Made by a program: the position numbers and the translations under genes. 6,148 bases of DNA from SKLM01 sp964421785 (GTDB lineage Bacteria; Chloroflexota; Anaerolineae; B4-G1): contig CAYQZG010000190.1 in assembly GCA_964421785.1 (NCBI GenBank), forward strand, positions 1-6,148. The letters run 5' to 3'. Shown here piece by piece: positions 1-5,356 of the stretch. Within the stretch, counting starts at the first letter, position 1. The number at the start of each line of letters is the position of its first letter. Below the pieces are notes generated by a model that ran no database searches, had not been told where the DNA came from, and saw only the letters and a list, made by a program, of their open reading frames with translations.

Positions 1-2
1 AC

Positions 3-33
3 TTGACTCGCCCCTCGTCCTCTGTGATACAAT
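3..33 (+). promoter_or_regulatory. Candidate sigma-70 promoter at the left edge
   Basis: TTGACT at 3-8 resembles a -35 element and TACAAT at 28-33 a -10 element. The 19-bp spacer is longer than the usual 17. Transcription would start near base 40, which is the A of the following ATG, so the message would be leaderless. Both hexamers are one base from consensus, but the spacing makes this moderate evidence only. Confidence 0.4.
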
Positions 34-39
34 CGCCCT

Positions 40-174
40 ATGAAAGAGCGTGCACCACGGAGAGAGATCATCGGCAAAGGCGAACTCCTCTTCCTCTCCC
101 ACCCCGGAGCGCACGAGACCTTCTCCAGCTACGGACTGACGATGCAGCCAGGCGCTGAAGAGCTGCTGGCCTGA
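40..174 (+). CDS. Small 44-residue ORF, function unknown, possibly leaderless
   Basis: This ATG-started frame encodes 44 residues (begins MKERAPRREIIGKGELLF, ends EELLA). I recognise no family. There is no ribosome-binding site, but the ATG sits seven bases after a candidate -10 element, which suits leaderless translation. Its 3' end overlaps, in another frame, the start of a beta-propeller remnant beginning near base 168. The ORF may therefore be the 5' stub of a gene whose original continuation was replaced or frameshifted. It could equally be a chance ORF; there is no conserved motif to support it. Confidence 0.3.
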   Translation: MKERAPRREIIGKGELLFLSHPGAHETFSSYGLTMQPGAEELLA

Positions 175-299
175 CCGACAGCCACGTTTTCGCCGTGGCG
201 ATCGGCCCGCTGCCCAGTACCCTCTACGTGGGAACAAGCGACGGTGCGTTCAAATGCACGGACGGTGGCGGAAGCGATCCTGGAGCCGAGCCAGGTTGA
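159..299 (+). pseudogene. Remnant of a BNR/VPS10-type beta-propeller protein
   Basis: The open frame between stop codons at 156-158 and 297-299 reads GLTDSHVFAVAI from 168, then STLYVGTSDGAFKCTDGG. This is the signature of one blade of the repeated propellers in secreted sialidase-, photosystem-II-stability-factor- and VPS10-like proteins: a GLT turn, a V-x-A-(I/V) strand, S-T-L-Y-x-G-T, then G-x-F-x-(S/C)-T-D-G-G. Such proteins have many blades and run to hundreds of residues, but only one blade remains here. It has no start codon in frame, and the reading ends soon after the TDGG motif. The right end (about 250-275) is antisense to the last codons of the minus-strand ORF 250-615, so a rearrangement junction probably lies near there. 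The family call comes from pattern memory and is fairly secure at the motif level. Confidence 0.6.
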
Positions 300-615
300 C
301 GCGCTTGTCGTCGATGGCCGCGACGACCTCCTCCAGCTTCTCCTGCGACGTGACGATGCCCCACACCGGCGACTCGGCCTCGCCCCTCTGCAGAAGGAGA
401 TCCTTCCCCCACAGCACGCGGGCGCCGCCCTTCATCTCGTCCAGCAGCTTGGAGACGCGGTAGATGTTCGGCGCCAGCGACTTCCCCGCGCGGCCTGGGG
501 CCATGGGGAACAGCCGGTTGAGCACGTAGTCAGCTGCCGGCGTGAGCGACTCGTCTGCCCACCAGGCCAGGCTGTCCTGATTGGCAGCGCGAGCGATGAG
601 AAGACGTAGGGCCAA
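250..615 (-). CDS. Possible BrxE-like protein, probably broken at both ends
   Basis: This ORF gives 121 residues from a TTG at 613-615. The N-terminal third (LRLLIARAANQDSLAWW, then LTPAADYVLNRLFP) resembles the opening of BrxE-family proteins, which typically have an LRLL-x-AR start, a WW pair and an L-x-RLFP motif. BrxE is a small component of some BREX phage-defence loci. No other BREX gene is visible here, and the match is from memory. The frame stays open upstream to a TAG at 676-678 and reads plausible protein (SDISSLILALRLL), but it has no ATG, GTG or TTG there and no ribosome-binding site before the TTG. The start may therefore have been lost. The last eight residues (RFRHRPCI) are antisense to the propeller remnant, so the native C-terminus is probably missing. 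It lies 98 bases downstream of the 100-residue gene on the same strand. Treat as a decaying gene or an unusual intact one. Confidence 0.4.
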   Translation of the reverse strand: MALRLLIARAANQDSLAWWADESLTPAADYVLNRLFPMAPGRAGKSLAPNIYRVSKLLDEMKGGARVLWGKDLLLQRGEAESPVWGIVTSQEKLEEVVAAIDDKRVNLARLQDRFRHRPCI

Positions 616-669
616 GATGAGAGAGCTGATATCTGACCACCAAGGTGCACTGGCGATTACTTCTGCTTT

Positions 670-675
670 AGTATA
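670..675 (-). promoter_or_regulatory. Possible -10 element ahead of the BrxE-like ORF
   Basis: On the minus strand this reads TATACT, inside the perfect palindrome AGTATACT (670-677). It could serve as a -10 element for the ORF at 250-615, with a leader of about 45 bases. I see no good -35 element at 16-18 bp spacing, so this is weak. The same hexamer forms the -10 of the ATPase promoter at 3631-3636. Confidence 0.2.
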
Positions 676-713
676 CTATCCGCAGCAAGGTGGTGCATTG
701 GCCCCGTTGATCG

Positions 714-1016
714 TCACGCCCCCGCTATATCCCCATCCTCTTGAATCCGCGAGAGGAGCATGCGCACCCTCTCGGCCTGCTGATCGGGCGAGGCCTGACC
801 TGCTTGTCTGTTGACGCGCCTCATCATGCGCCGGAGACGCGACACGCGGGCGGTTAGCTCCGCCCGGGACAGTCCCTCCGCAGCCCCCAGCTGTGTGGTT
901 CCCCAATCGAGCAGCAGCCGGGCAGCCTCGTCGACCAGGTCGTCGGTGAGGCTCTCATCCCCAAGGAACTGCTCAATGGCACGGCGTTTGCTGCCGCCTG
1001 GATCCCGATCGCTCAT
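714..1016 (-). CDS. Small helical arginine-rich protein encoded directly behind the HerA-like ATPase
   Basis: This encodes 100 residues from ATG 1014-1016. A GTG two codons upstream (1020-1022) is an alternative start. I do not recognise the family. The sequence is predicted to be mostly helical: an acidic segment at residues 16-38 (FLGDESLTDDLVDEAARLLL), then a strongly basic helix at about 51-70 containing RVSRLRRMMRRVNR, then a charged C-terminal helix at 78-94. No cysteines, signal peptide or membrane segment are visible. It starts 13 bases after the ATPase stop codon with no strong ribosome-binding site in the gap (a GGAGG lies inside the ATPase end, too far for normal use). Translational coupling is therefore likely. 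The basic helix could contact nucleic acid or the acidic coiled coil of the ATPase; that is inference. A longer reading from 1115 would overlap the ATPase and looks like non-coding translation. Confidence 0.75.
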   Translation of the reverse strand: MSDRDPGGSKRRAIEQFLGDESLTDDLVDEAARLLLDWGTTQLGAAEGLSRAELTARVSRLRRMMRRVNRQAGQASPDQQAERVRMLLSRIQEDGDIAGA

Positions 1017-1029
1017 CGTCACGGCGACG

Positions 1030-3576
1030 TCAGAAGGCCTCCACGAGCTCGGTCTGCGTCGCACCGCCGCGATCGCGGTAGGTGACCCGCCAGTGGGGCG
1101 TCCAGGCCAGCCCAAAGAAACTGATCTGAACGTCCTTCCGGCGCGGTCTGACGTCGTAGTCCTCCAGCTCGCTCAGCGCTTCCTCCCATTGCTCTCTGAT
1201 GCTGGCTACCTCCTCCTGCAGCTCTGCATCGAGATCCTCAAGGTCCCCCTGCAGCTCTTTGACGTCATCCTCGGCCTCCTCGAGCCTGAGCTTCGCCTTC
1301 GAGGCCTGACGCTGCTTGCTCAACGCCGTGGAGGCCATTCGTGACGACCGCCTTCCCAGGAACATGCCAACCACGGATTCGCCCACGGAGACCAGCGTCT
1401 CCCGCTTCCGAGCCGCCACGTCAGCCTCGCGCTGAGCGAGGTCCGCCTCCTCGCGGCGCAGCCGGTCCTCAACCCTCTCGATCTTGTCCTCATACCGCTC
1501 GGTGATCTCGTCGATCTCCTCATCCCGCTTCTCCCGGGCGATCTGCTGCAGGCGCATCCGGAATGCCCGCTCGCTCTCCCGCGGCTCGGAATAGGTGTCC
1601 AGGACCGGGCTATGGAGCAGCGTCACACGGCTGTTGTGGTAGAGATAGTCATCCAGATCGTCCCTCAGCGCCGTGAACTCCGGGCTTTCGTTGATCGACT
1701 CTGGCAGCTCGTCGAAGTAGGCCTCCGCCTCGGCCCCCTGCCTTAGGTCGCGCACGGTGAGGTCGAGGGACTGGGCCTGATCCCAGGTCAACATGCCAAC
1801 GCCCCCAGGGGGCTCGGCGAGGAGGGCGAAGTCCTCTTGTTCGTCAACGTCGCGGGTACGATCCACGAAGTGGAGCCGCCCTATGCCCAGCACCGCCGGC
1901 AGATAGAGCAGGTGATGGTGCTGAACCTCGATCGGGCCTCCCGCCTCGCCCTCAATCGCCAGCGCGGCGGTGGAGGCCCCGCGGCGCACGGGGAGGTAGA
2001 CCTGCTTGACGCGGGACGACAACGACGGCGGGGCGGTGGCAAAAGCGATCTCCGGCGCGTCAACGTCCTCCGGCTGCGTGGCCGCGGCCGAGCTGGGCGT
2101 GAGCGCCCTGGGTGTGCCAGAGGCGGGCAGACCTGCCTCAGAAGCTGCCTCGACGGGCCGGTCAGGCTCCCGCTCGTCCATCAGCTCTCGCACCTGAAGC
2201 CGCGTCAGCGGCCCGCGCAGGTAGCTCATGGCCCAGCGCGTCTGAAACGTGACCGGGGCCTCCTCGTGGACGTTGTGCAACAAGAAAGCGCGCTTCCCCA
2301 GGGCGGAGATGATGCGGCCGACCTGGTCGCGATTCAGGGCCTGTCCTGCCTGCGAGGAGGCACTCTCCAACCCATCCAGGAGCCGTTTCTTGTCCCGCTC
2401 CGTCTGCAGCCGTCCAATGAACCACGTGCCGGCGTTGGTCAGCCCTTTGTAGTCCAGATCGACCGGGTTCTGCGTGGTCAGCAAGACGCCGACGCCAAAC
2501 GCACGCGCCTGTTTCAGCAAGGTGAGCATAGGCTGCTTGCTGGGCGGGTTGGCCACCGGCGGGAAGAAGCCGAAGATCTCGTCCATGTAGAGGAGCGCGC
2601 GCAAGCTGGTGGTGCCCGGCTGGGTACGCATCCAGGTGATGACCTGGTTAAGGAGCATGGTGACGAAGAACATACGCTCGGCATCGCTCAGATGGGCAAT
2701 GTAGAAGATCGAATGGCGCGGTTTGCCGCCCGGCGTGGCCAAGAAGCCGGCCACGTCCATCGGCTGTCCATGGAGCCAGCTTTCGAAGGCCGGGGCCGCG
2801 ATGATGTTGTTGATGCGCATGGCCAGCTGGAAGCGATCATCCTCCGGGAAGAAGGTATCCACGTCGAAGACGCCCAGTTGGCGGATGGGCGGCTTCTGGA
2901 TCGAGAGGATCAGCTTGGGCAGATCGAGATCCTCGCCCTGGCGCCAAAAGTGCTCAAACAAGCTGGAGAGCAGGATGTGCTCGCGGGACTGGACCGGATC
3001 GGCGTCCACGCCCACGAGCCCCAGCAGGGCGCTGACCGCCCCCTGGATACGCTCACGTAGTAGCTCCGTGTCGCTGTCCCAGCTAAGCGATGGCACGGCG
3101 AAGGACTGAAGGATAGAGACCGGAACGCCGGCGTCGCTCCCCGGCGTGTAGATCGTGACGTCCGCCGCATCGCGCAGCGTCTGGATGCGATCCCCCCCTT
3201 GCCCCCAGTCGGCGAGCCCATTGCGCCAAAGCTCAGCCTGCTGAGCAGCGAAAGTCCCCTCGCTGACACCCTTGCGACGGGCGTCGTCGGGGTTGATCCA
3301 CGGGCGGAAGTCCTCGGGACGCAGCTCGGGGAACGAGAGCAGCAGGTTCGTCATGTCCCCCTTGGGGTCGATGATGATAGCGGGGACCTTGTCGATGGCC
3401 GCCTCCTCAAGCAGGTCAATGCAGAGGCCCGTCTTGCCACTGCCCGTCATGCCGACGCAGACTGCGTGCGTCGTCAGGTCCCGTGCGTCGTACATCAAGA
3501 GCCGGTCCAGCCGCCTGTCCTCGGCGACGTCGTACTGTTTGCCCAAGTAGAAGGCGCCAAGCTTCTCGAAGTCCAT
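1030..3576 (-). CDS. HerA/FtsK-superfamily ATPase with C-terminal coiled-coil arm
   Basis: This 848-residue protein is a P-loop ATPase of the HerA/VirD4/FtsK type. That superfamily forms ring-shaped hexamers that usually translocate DNA. The Walker A motif GMTGSGKTG is at residues 42-50, followed by a DPKGD motif at 70-74 typical of the VirD4/HerA group. The Walker B motif is LLYMDE at 328-333, with D332 and E333 as likely catalytic residues. A TTQNP sensor segment at 367-371 and a GRLQTERDK segment at 388-396 (possible arginine finger) complete the motor by about residue 465. A proline- and alanine-rich linker spans about 470-520 and a mixed domain about 520-660. Residues 665-806 form long charged helices, E/R/K-rich, split by a glycine-containing hydrophobic turn (GESVVGMFLGRR, 732-743), as in an antiparallel coiled-coil hairpin. 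The tail 815-830 (DVQISFFGLAWTPHWR) looks conserved-type beta structure. The start was chosen at ATG 3574-3576 because GGAGGT sits seven bases upstream; a frame extension to 3642 would cover the promoter leader. No nuclease domain or NurA-like neighbour is visible, so the substrate and role are unknown. No membrane segment is evident. Confidence 0.9.
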   Translation of the reverse strand: MDFEKLGAFYLGKQYDVAEDRRLDRLLMYDARDLTTHAVCVGMTGSGKTGLCIDLLEEAAIDKVPAIIIDPKGDMTNLLLSFPELRPEDFRPWINPDDARRKGVSEGTFAAQQAELWRNGLADWGQGGDRIQTLRDAADVTIYTPGSDAGVPVSILQSFAVPSLSWDSDTELLRERIQGAVSALLGLVGVDADPVQSREHILLSSLFEHFWRQGEDLDLPKLILSIQKPPIRQLGVFDVDTFFPEDDRFQLAMRINNIIAAPAFESWLHGQPMDVAGFLATPGGKPRHSIFYIAHLSDAERMFFVTMLLNQVITWMRTQPGTTSLRALLYMDEIFGFFPPVANPPSKQPMLTLLKQARAFGVGVLLTTQNPVDLDYKGLTNAGTWFIGRLQTERDKKRLLDGLESASSQAGQALNRDQVGRIISALGKRAFLLHNVHEEAPVTFQTRWAMSYLRGPLTRLQVRELMDEREPDRPVEAASEAGLPASGTPRALTPSSAAATQPEDVDAPEIAFATAPPSLSSRVKQVYLPVRRGASTAALAIEGEAGGPIEVQHHHLLYLPAVLGIGRLHFVDRTRDVDEQEDFALLAEPPGGVGMLTWDQAQSLDLTVRDLRQGAEAEAYFDELPESINESPEFTALRDDLDDYLYHNSRVTLLHSPVLDTYSEPRESERAFRMRLQQIAREKRDEEIDEITERYEDKIERVEDRLRREEADLAQREADVAARKRETLVSVGESVVGMFLGRRSSRMASTALSKQRQASKAKLRLEEAEDDVKELQGDLEDLDAELQEEVASIREQWEEALSELEDYDVRPRRKDVQISFFGLAWTPHWRVTYRDRGGATQTELVEAF

Positions 3577-3583
3577 CGTCCTA

Positions 3584-3589
3584 ACCTCC
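3584..3589 (-). promoter_or_regulatory. Ribosome-binding site fixing the ATPase start
   Basis: On the minus strand this reads GGAGGT, seven bases before the ATG at 3574-3576. It decides between that ATG and upstream in-frame starts. Confidence 0.8.
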
Positions 3590-3606
3590 AGGAATAGGTC
3601 CAGTCG

Positions 3607-3618
3607 CCACGCGCGTGG
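3607..3618 (-). promoter_or_regulatory. 12-bp perfect palindrome in the ATPase leader (possible operator)
   Basis: CCACGCGCGTGG is perfectly self-complementary. It lies about 13 bases downstream of the -10 element and 31 bases upstream of the ATPase start codon, just past the expected transcription start. It could be a roadblock operator or, as RNA, a short GC stem in the leader. No regulator can be named from the sequence. Confidence 0.4.
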
Positions 3619-3630
3619 TCTAGCTACAGT

Positions 3631-3659
3631 AGTATAGTCCACCCCAGCTCAGAAGTCAA
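3631..3659 (-). promoter_or_regulatory. Strong sigma-70-type promoter for the ATPase operon
   Basis: On the minus strand, TTGACT (3654-3659) and TATACT (3631-3636) are separated by exactly 17 bp. Each hexamer is one base from consensus. Transcription should start near 3624, giving a leader of about 48 bases before the ATG at 3576. Confidence 0.8.
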
Positions 3660-3745
3660 TGACCTGTTTCCACGCCGCAAGGGTTGAGCCTCCTGAAAGA
3701 ACCATCTACAGACCCTAACACTACAACCGCACCTGTCACCGGATC

Positions 3746-3760
3746 AGACTTCCGAAGCCT
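3746..3760. promoter_or_regulatory. Copy 1 of a paired 15-bp palindromic operator-like element
   Basis: AGACTTCCGAAGCCT is a nearly perfect palindrome (one mismatched pair) and matches the element at 3831-3845 in 13 of 15 bases. It lies between the divergent promoters, about 87 bp upstream of the ATPase -35. A repeated palindrome in a divergent promoter region is the usual arrangement for a dimeric repressor or activator site. Confidence 0.5.
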
Positions 3761-3830
3761 TGGAGTCCATACCCAACGCGGTGTAGGGACGCTCACAGAA
3801 CGATTCCTGGCCTGTTTACCATTCTCGTGC

Positions 3831-3845
3831 AGACTTCGGAAGTCT
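3831..3845. promoter_or_regulatory. Copy 2 of the paired palindromic element (perfect arms)
   Basis: AGACTTCGGAAGTCT has two perfect 7-base arms around one central base. It ends 42 bp upstream of the -35 element of the regulator operon, a position typical of an activator or upstream operator. Its centre is 85 bp from that of copy 1, close to eight turns of B-DNA, so proteins bound at both would lie on the same face. Confidence 0.55.
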
Positions 3846-3887
3846 CTCGGCGAGATTGATAAGACCCTGGCGTCGGCACGCAATTCC

Positions 3888-3916
3888 TTGACAACGAGCC
3901 CGAATTGTGCTATAAT
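3888..3916 (+). promoter_or_regulatory. Perfect-consensus sigma-70 promoter for the regulator-slipin operon
   Basis: TTGACA (3888-3893) and TATAAT (3911-3916) are both exact consensus with an exact 17-bp spacer. Transcription should begin near 3923, leaving a leader of about 29 bases before the GntR start codon. Such a strong promoter is normally held by a repressor, which fits the overlapping inverted repeat and the GntR gene it drives. Confidence 0.9.
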
Positions 3917-3950
3917 CACATTGAATTAAAGTATTATGACAATATAGCAC
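3907..3950. promoter_or_regulatory. Inverted repeat over the -10 element and leader, probable autoregulatory operator
   Basis: The layout is GTGCTATA-N4-CAT (3907-3921), 14 bases, then ATG-N4-TATAGCAC (3936-3950). The outer 8-base arms are perfect inverted copies and the inner CAT/ATG triplets are also symmetrical. The left arm covers most of the -10 hexamer and the right arm ends one base before the GntR start codon. GntR-family regulators of the YtrA group commonly repress their own operon, so the encoded protein is the natural candidate ligand. Direct binding is inference. Confidence 0.55.
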
Positions 3951-3951
3951 T

Positions 3952-4350
3952 ATGAGACTACAGATCGATTCGGAAAGCAAAGTCCCCATCTACGTTCAGA
4001 TCGAGGAACAGATCCGCGCCCTCATCGCCGCCGGGCAACTGCGCCCTGGAGAGCGGCTGCCCACCATCCGAGAGTTGGCCGCCGAGCTGCGGGTGAACTA
4101 CAACACCGTCGCTCGGGCCTACCTTGAGCTCGACCACGATGGGATCATCTCGACCCAGCAGGGGCGCGGGACGTTCGTGGCGGGGGTTCCCAACGAGGAG
4201 CAGATGGCGCGGAAGAGACACAGGAAGCTGCACGCGGTGGTACGGTCAGCGCTCGACGAGGCCAGAATGCTGGGGTATGACCCGCAGGAGATCGCCGAGG
4301 CCTTCGACGAGGAGTTGACCGTGTGGAGAGAGAAGAACGGTGACGAATGA
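3952..4350 (+). CDS. GntR-family transcriptional regulator, YtrA subfamily
   Basis: This 132-residue protein has the N-terminal winged helix-turn-helix of the GntR family: VPIYVQIEEQIRALI at 11-25, RPGERLPTIRELAAEL at 31-46, the recognition helix NYNTVARAYLEL at 49-60, and the wing with ISTQQGRGTFV at 66-76. The C-terminal part is only about 50 residues and helical (82-126). This short effector/dimerisation domain defines the YtrA subfamily, whose members are usually 120-130 residues. They are usually encoded first in operons for membrane transporters or membrane proteins that they repress. Here the next gene is a membrane slipin, which fits. The ATG is 36 bases past the -10 element and has no Shine-Dalgarno sequence, so expression may be weak despite the strong promoter. 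The stop codon lies 19 bases before the slipin start. The inducing ligand is unknown. Confidence 0.92.
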   Translation: MRLQIDSESKVPIYVQIEEQIRALIAAGQLRPGERLPTIRELAAELRVNYNTVARAYLELDHDGIISTQQGRGTFVAGVPNEEQMARKRHRKLHAVVRSALDEARMLGYDPQEIAEAFDEELTVWREKNGDE

Positions 4351-4356
4351 AGCAAC

Positions 4357-4363
4357 AGGAGGT
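4357..4363 (+). promoter_or_regulatory. Strong ribosome-binding site of the slipin gene
   Basis: AGGAGGT stands six bases before ATG 4370-4372. It selects this ATG over the in-frame GTG at 4340, which lies inside the GntR gene and has no such site. Confidence 0.8.
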
Positions 4364-4369
4364 GGAGTG

Positions 4370-5356
4370 ATGGTCATAAAGCCAGTAACGCAGACCCTGG
4401 CGAGTCAGAAGCGGGAGAGCCAAGTCAACGGGCTAGCGGTTTTCGTCTTCTTGGTCCTGCTTCTCATCTCCATCGCGATCGCCGTGGCTCTGGCGTTGAG
4501 CGAGGCACCGGTCGGATGGTTCATCGCTGAGATCCTCATCCTCAACCTGATCGGCCTCTACGTACTGCTCGCCTTCAAGGTCGCCGAGCAGTGGGAGAAG
4601 GCCGTCGTGCTGCGCCTGGGGCGGTTCGTCGGCCTCAAAGGGCCGGGGCCGTTCTGGGTCATCCCCATCGTGGACACCATCCCGGCCTGGATCGATCAAC
4701 GCGTCATGGTCACCTCCTTCACCGCGGAGAGGACGCTGACCAAGGACACGGTGCCGGTGGACGTGGACGCAGTGCTCTTCTGGGTGGTGTGGGACGCGGA
4801 AAAGGCGGCGCTGGAGGTGGAGGATTATCGAGCTGCCATCGCCTGGGCCGCCCAGACGGCGCTGCGCGAGATCATCGGGCAGATGGATCTGGCCGATATC
4901 CTGGTGGGGCGGGCCAAGATGGACGCCGAACTGCAGCACATCATCGACGACCGCACCACGCCCTGGGGGGTCACGGTCCAGTCGGTGGAGATCCGAGACA
5001 TCGTCATCCCCGGTGGCCTAGAGGACGCCATGAGCCGCCAGGCGCAAGCGGAGCGCGAGCGGCAAGCCCGGGTCATCCTGGGGGAGAGCGAGGAGCAGAT
5101 CGCCGACTCCTTCGCCAAGGCCGCCGAGGCGTACCGGGACAATCCCACGGCGCTCCATTTGCGGGCCATGAATATGCTCTTCGAGGGCTTGAAGGAGAAA
5201 GGCGCGATGGTCATCGTCCCCTCGAGCGCGGTGGATACGATGAACCTGGGCGGGTTGATGGGCACGACGGCAATGGCCGGCATGGCGCAGGACATGATCC
5301 CGGAGGGAAAGGACATAGAGGATTGGCGTGATGAAACGAGAGACGTGGCTGGCTGA
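4370..5356 (+). CDS. Slipin (SPFH/Band 7 membrane protein)
   Basis: This 328-residue protein belongs to the stomatin-like slipins, membrane scaffolds that oligomerise and organise membrane domains or proteases. Two hydrophobic segments lie at about residues 21-43 and 50-70, both N-terminal. The SPFH/Band 7 domain follows at about 71-235: AEQWEKAVVLRLGRFVGLKG (72-91), GPFWVIPIVDTI (93-104), VPVDVDAVLFWVVWD (128-142) and VEIRDIVIP (206-214). A charged helix at 222-260 (RQAQAERERQARVI) is the usual oligomerising coiled coil. The end, with LHLRAMNMLFEGL and IVPSSAVDTMNLG, is typical slipin. Length is slightly above the usual 250-320. The partner normally encoded next to bacterial slipins, the membrane protease NfeD, is absent; an unrelated small protein overlaps its 3' end by 26 bases instead. 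Family assignment is secure; the specific role is unknown. Confidence 0.93.
   Translation: MVIKPVTQTLASQKRESQVNGLAVFVFLVLLLISIAIAVALALSEAPVGWFIAEILILNLIGLYVLLAFKVAEQWEKAVVLRLGRFVGLKGPGPFWVIPIVDTIPAWIDQRVMVTSFTAERTLTKDTVPVDVDAVLFWVVWDAEKAALEVEDYRAAIAWAAQTALREIIGQMDLADILVGRAKMDAELQHIIDDRTTPWGVTVQSVEIRDIVIPGGLEDAMSRQAQAERERQARVILGESEEQIADSFAKAAEAYRDNPTALHLRAMNMLFEGLKEKGAMVIVPSSAVDTMNLGGLMGTTAMAGMAQDMIPEGKDIEDWRDETRDVAG

Noticed and set aside
641..702. Imperfect direct repeat CAAGGTGCACTGGC (641-654) and CAAGGTGGTGCATTGGC (686-702)
   Set aside because: The copies differ by an insertion and a substitution, occur only twice and show no link to a gene or mobile element. Probably coincidence.
1837..3060. 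Long 407-codon + frame opposite the ATPase gene
   Set aside because: It is antisense to a clearly conserved ATPase domain. Its glutamine/arginine/glycine-rich low-complexity translation is typical of the shadow of a high-GC gene.
3684..3929. 81-codon + frame in the divergent control region
   Set aside because: It starts at a TTG with no ribosome-binding site, runs across the perfect promoter and palindromes, and resembles no family. The region is better explained as regulatory.
3936..3947. Tiny upstream ORF (ATG ACA ATA TAG) in the GntR leader
   Set aside because: Three codons without a ribosome-binding site; its ATG is explained as part of the inverted repeat.
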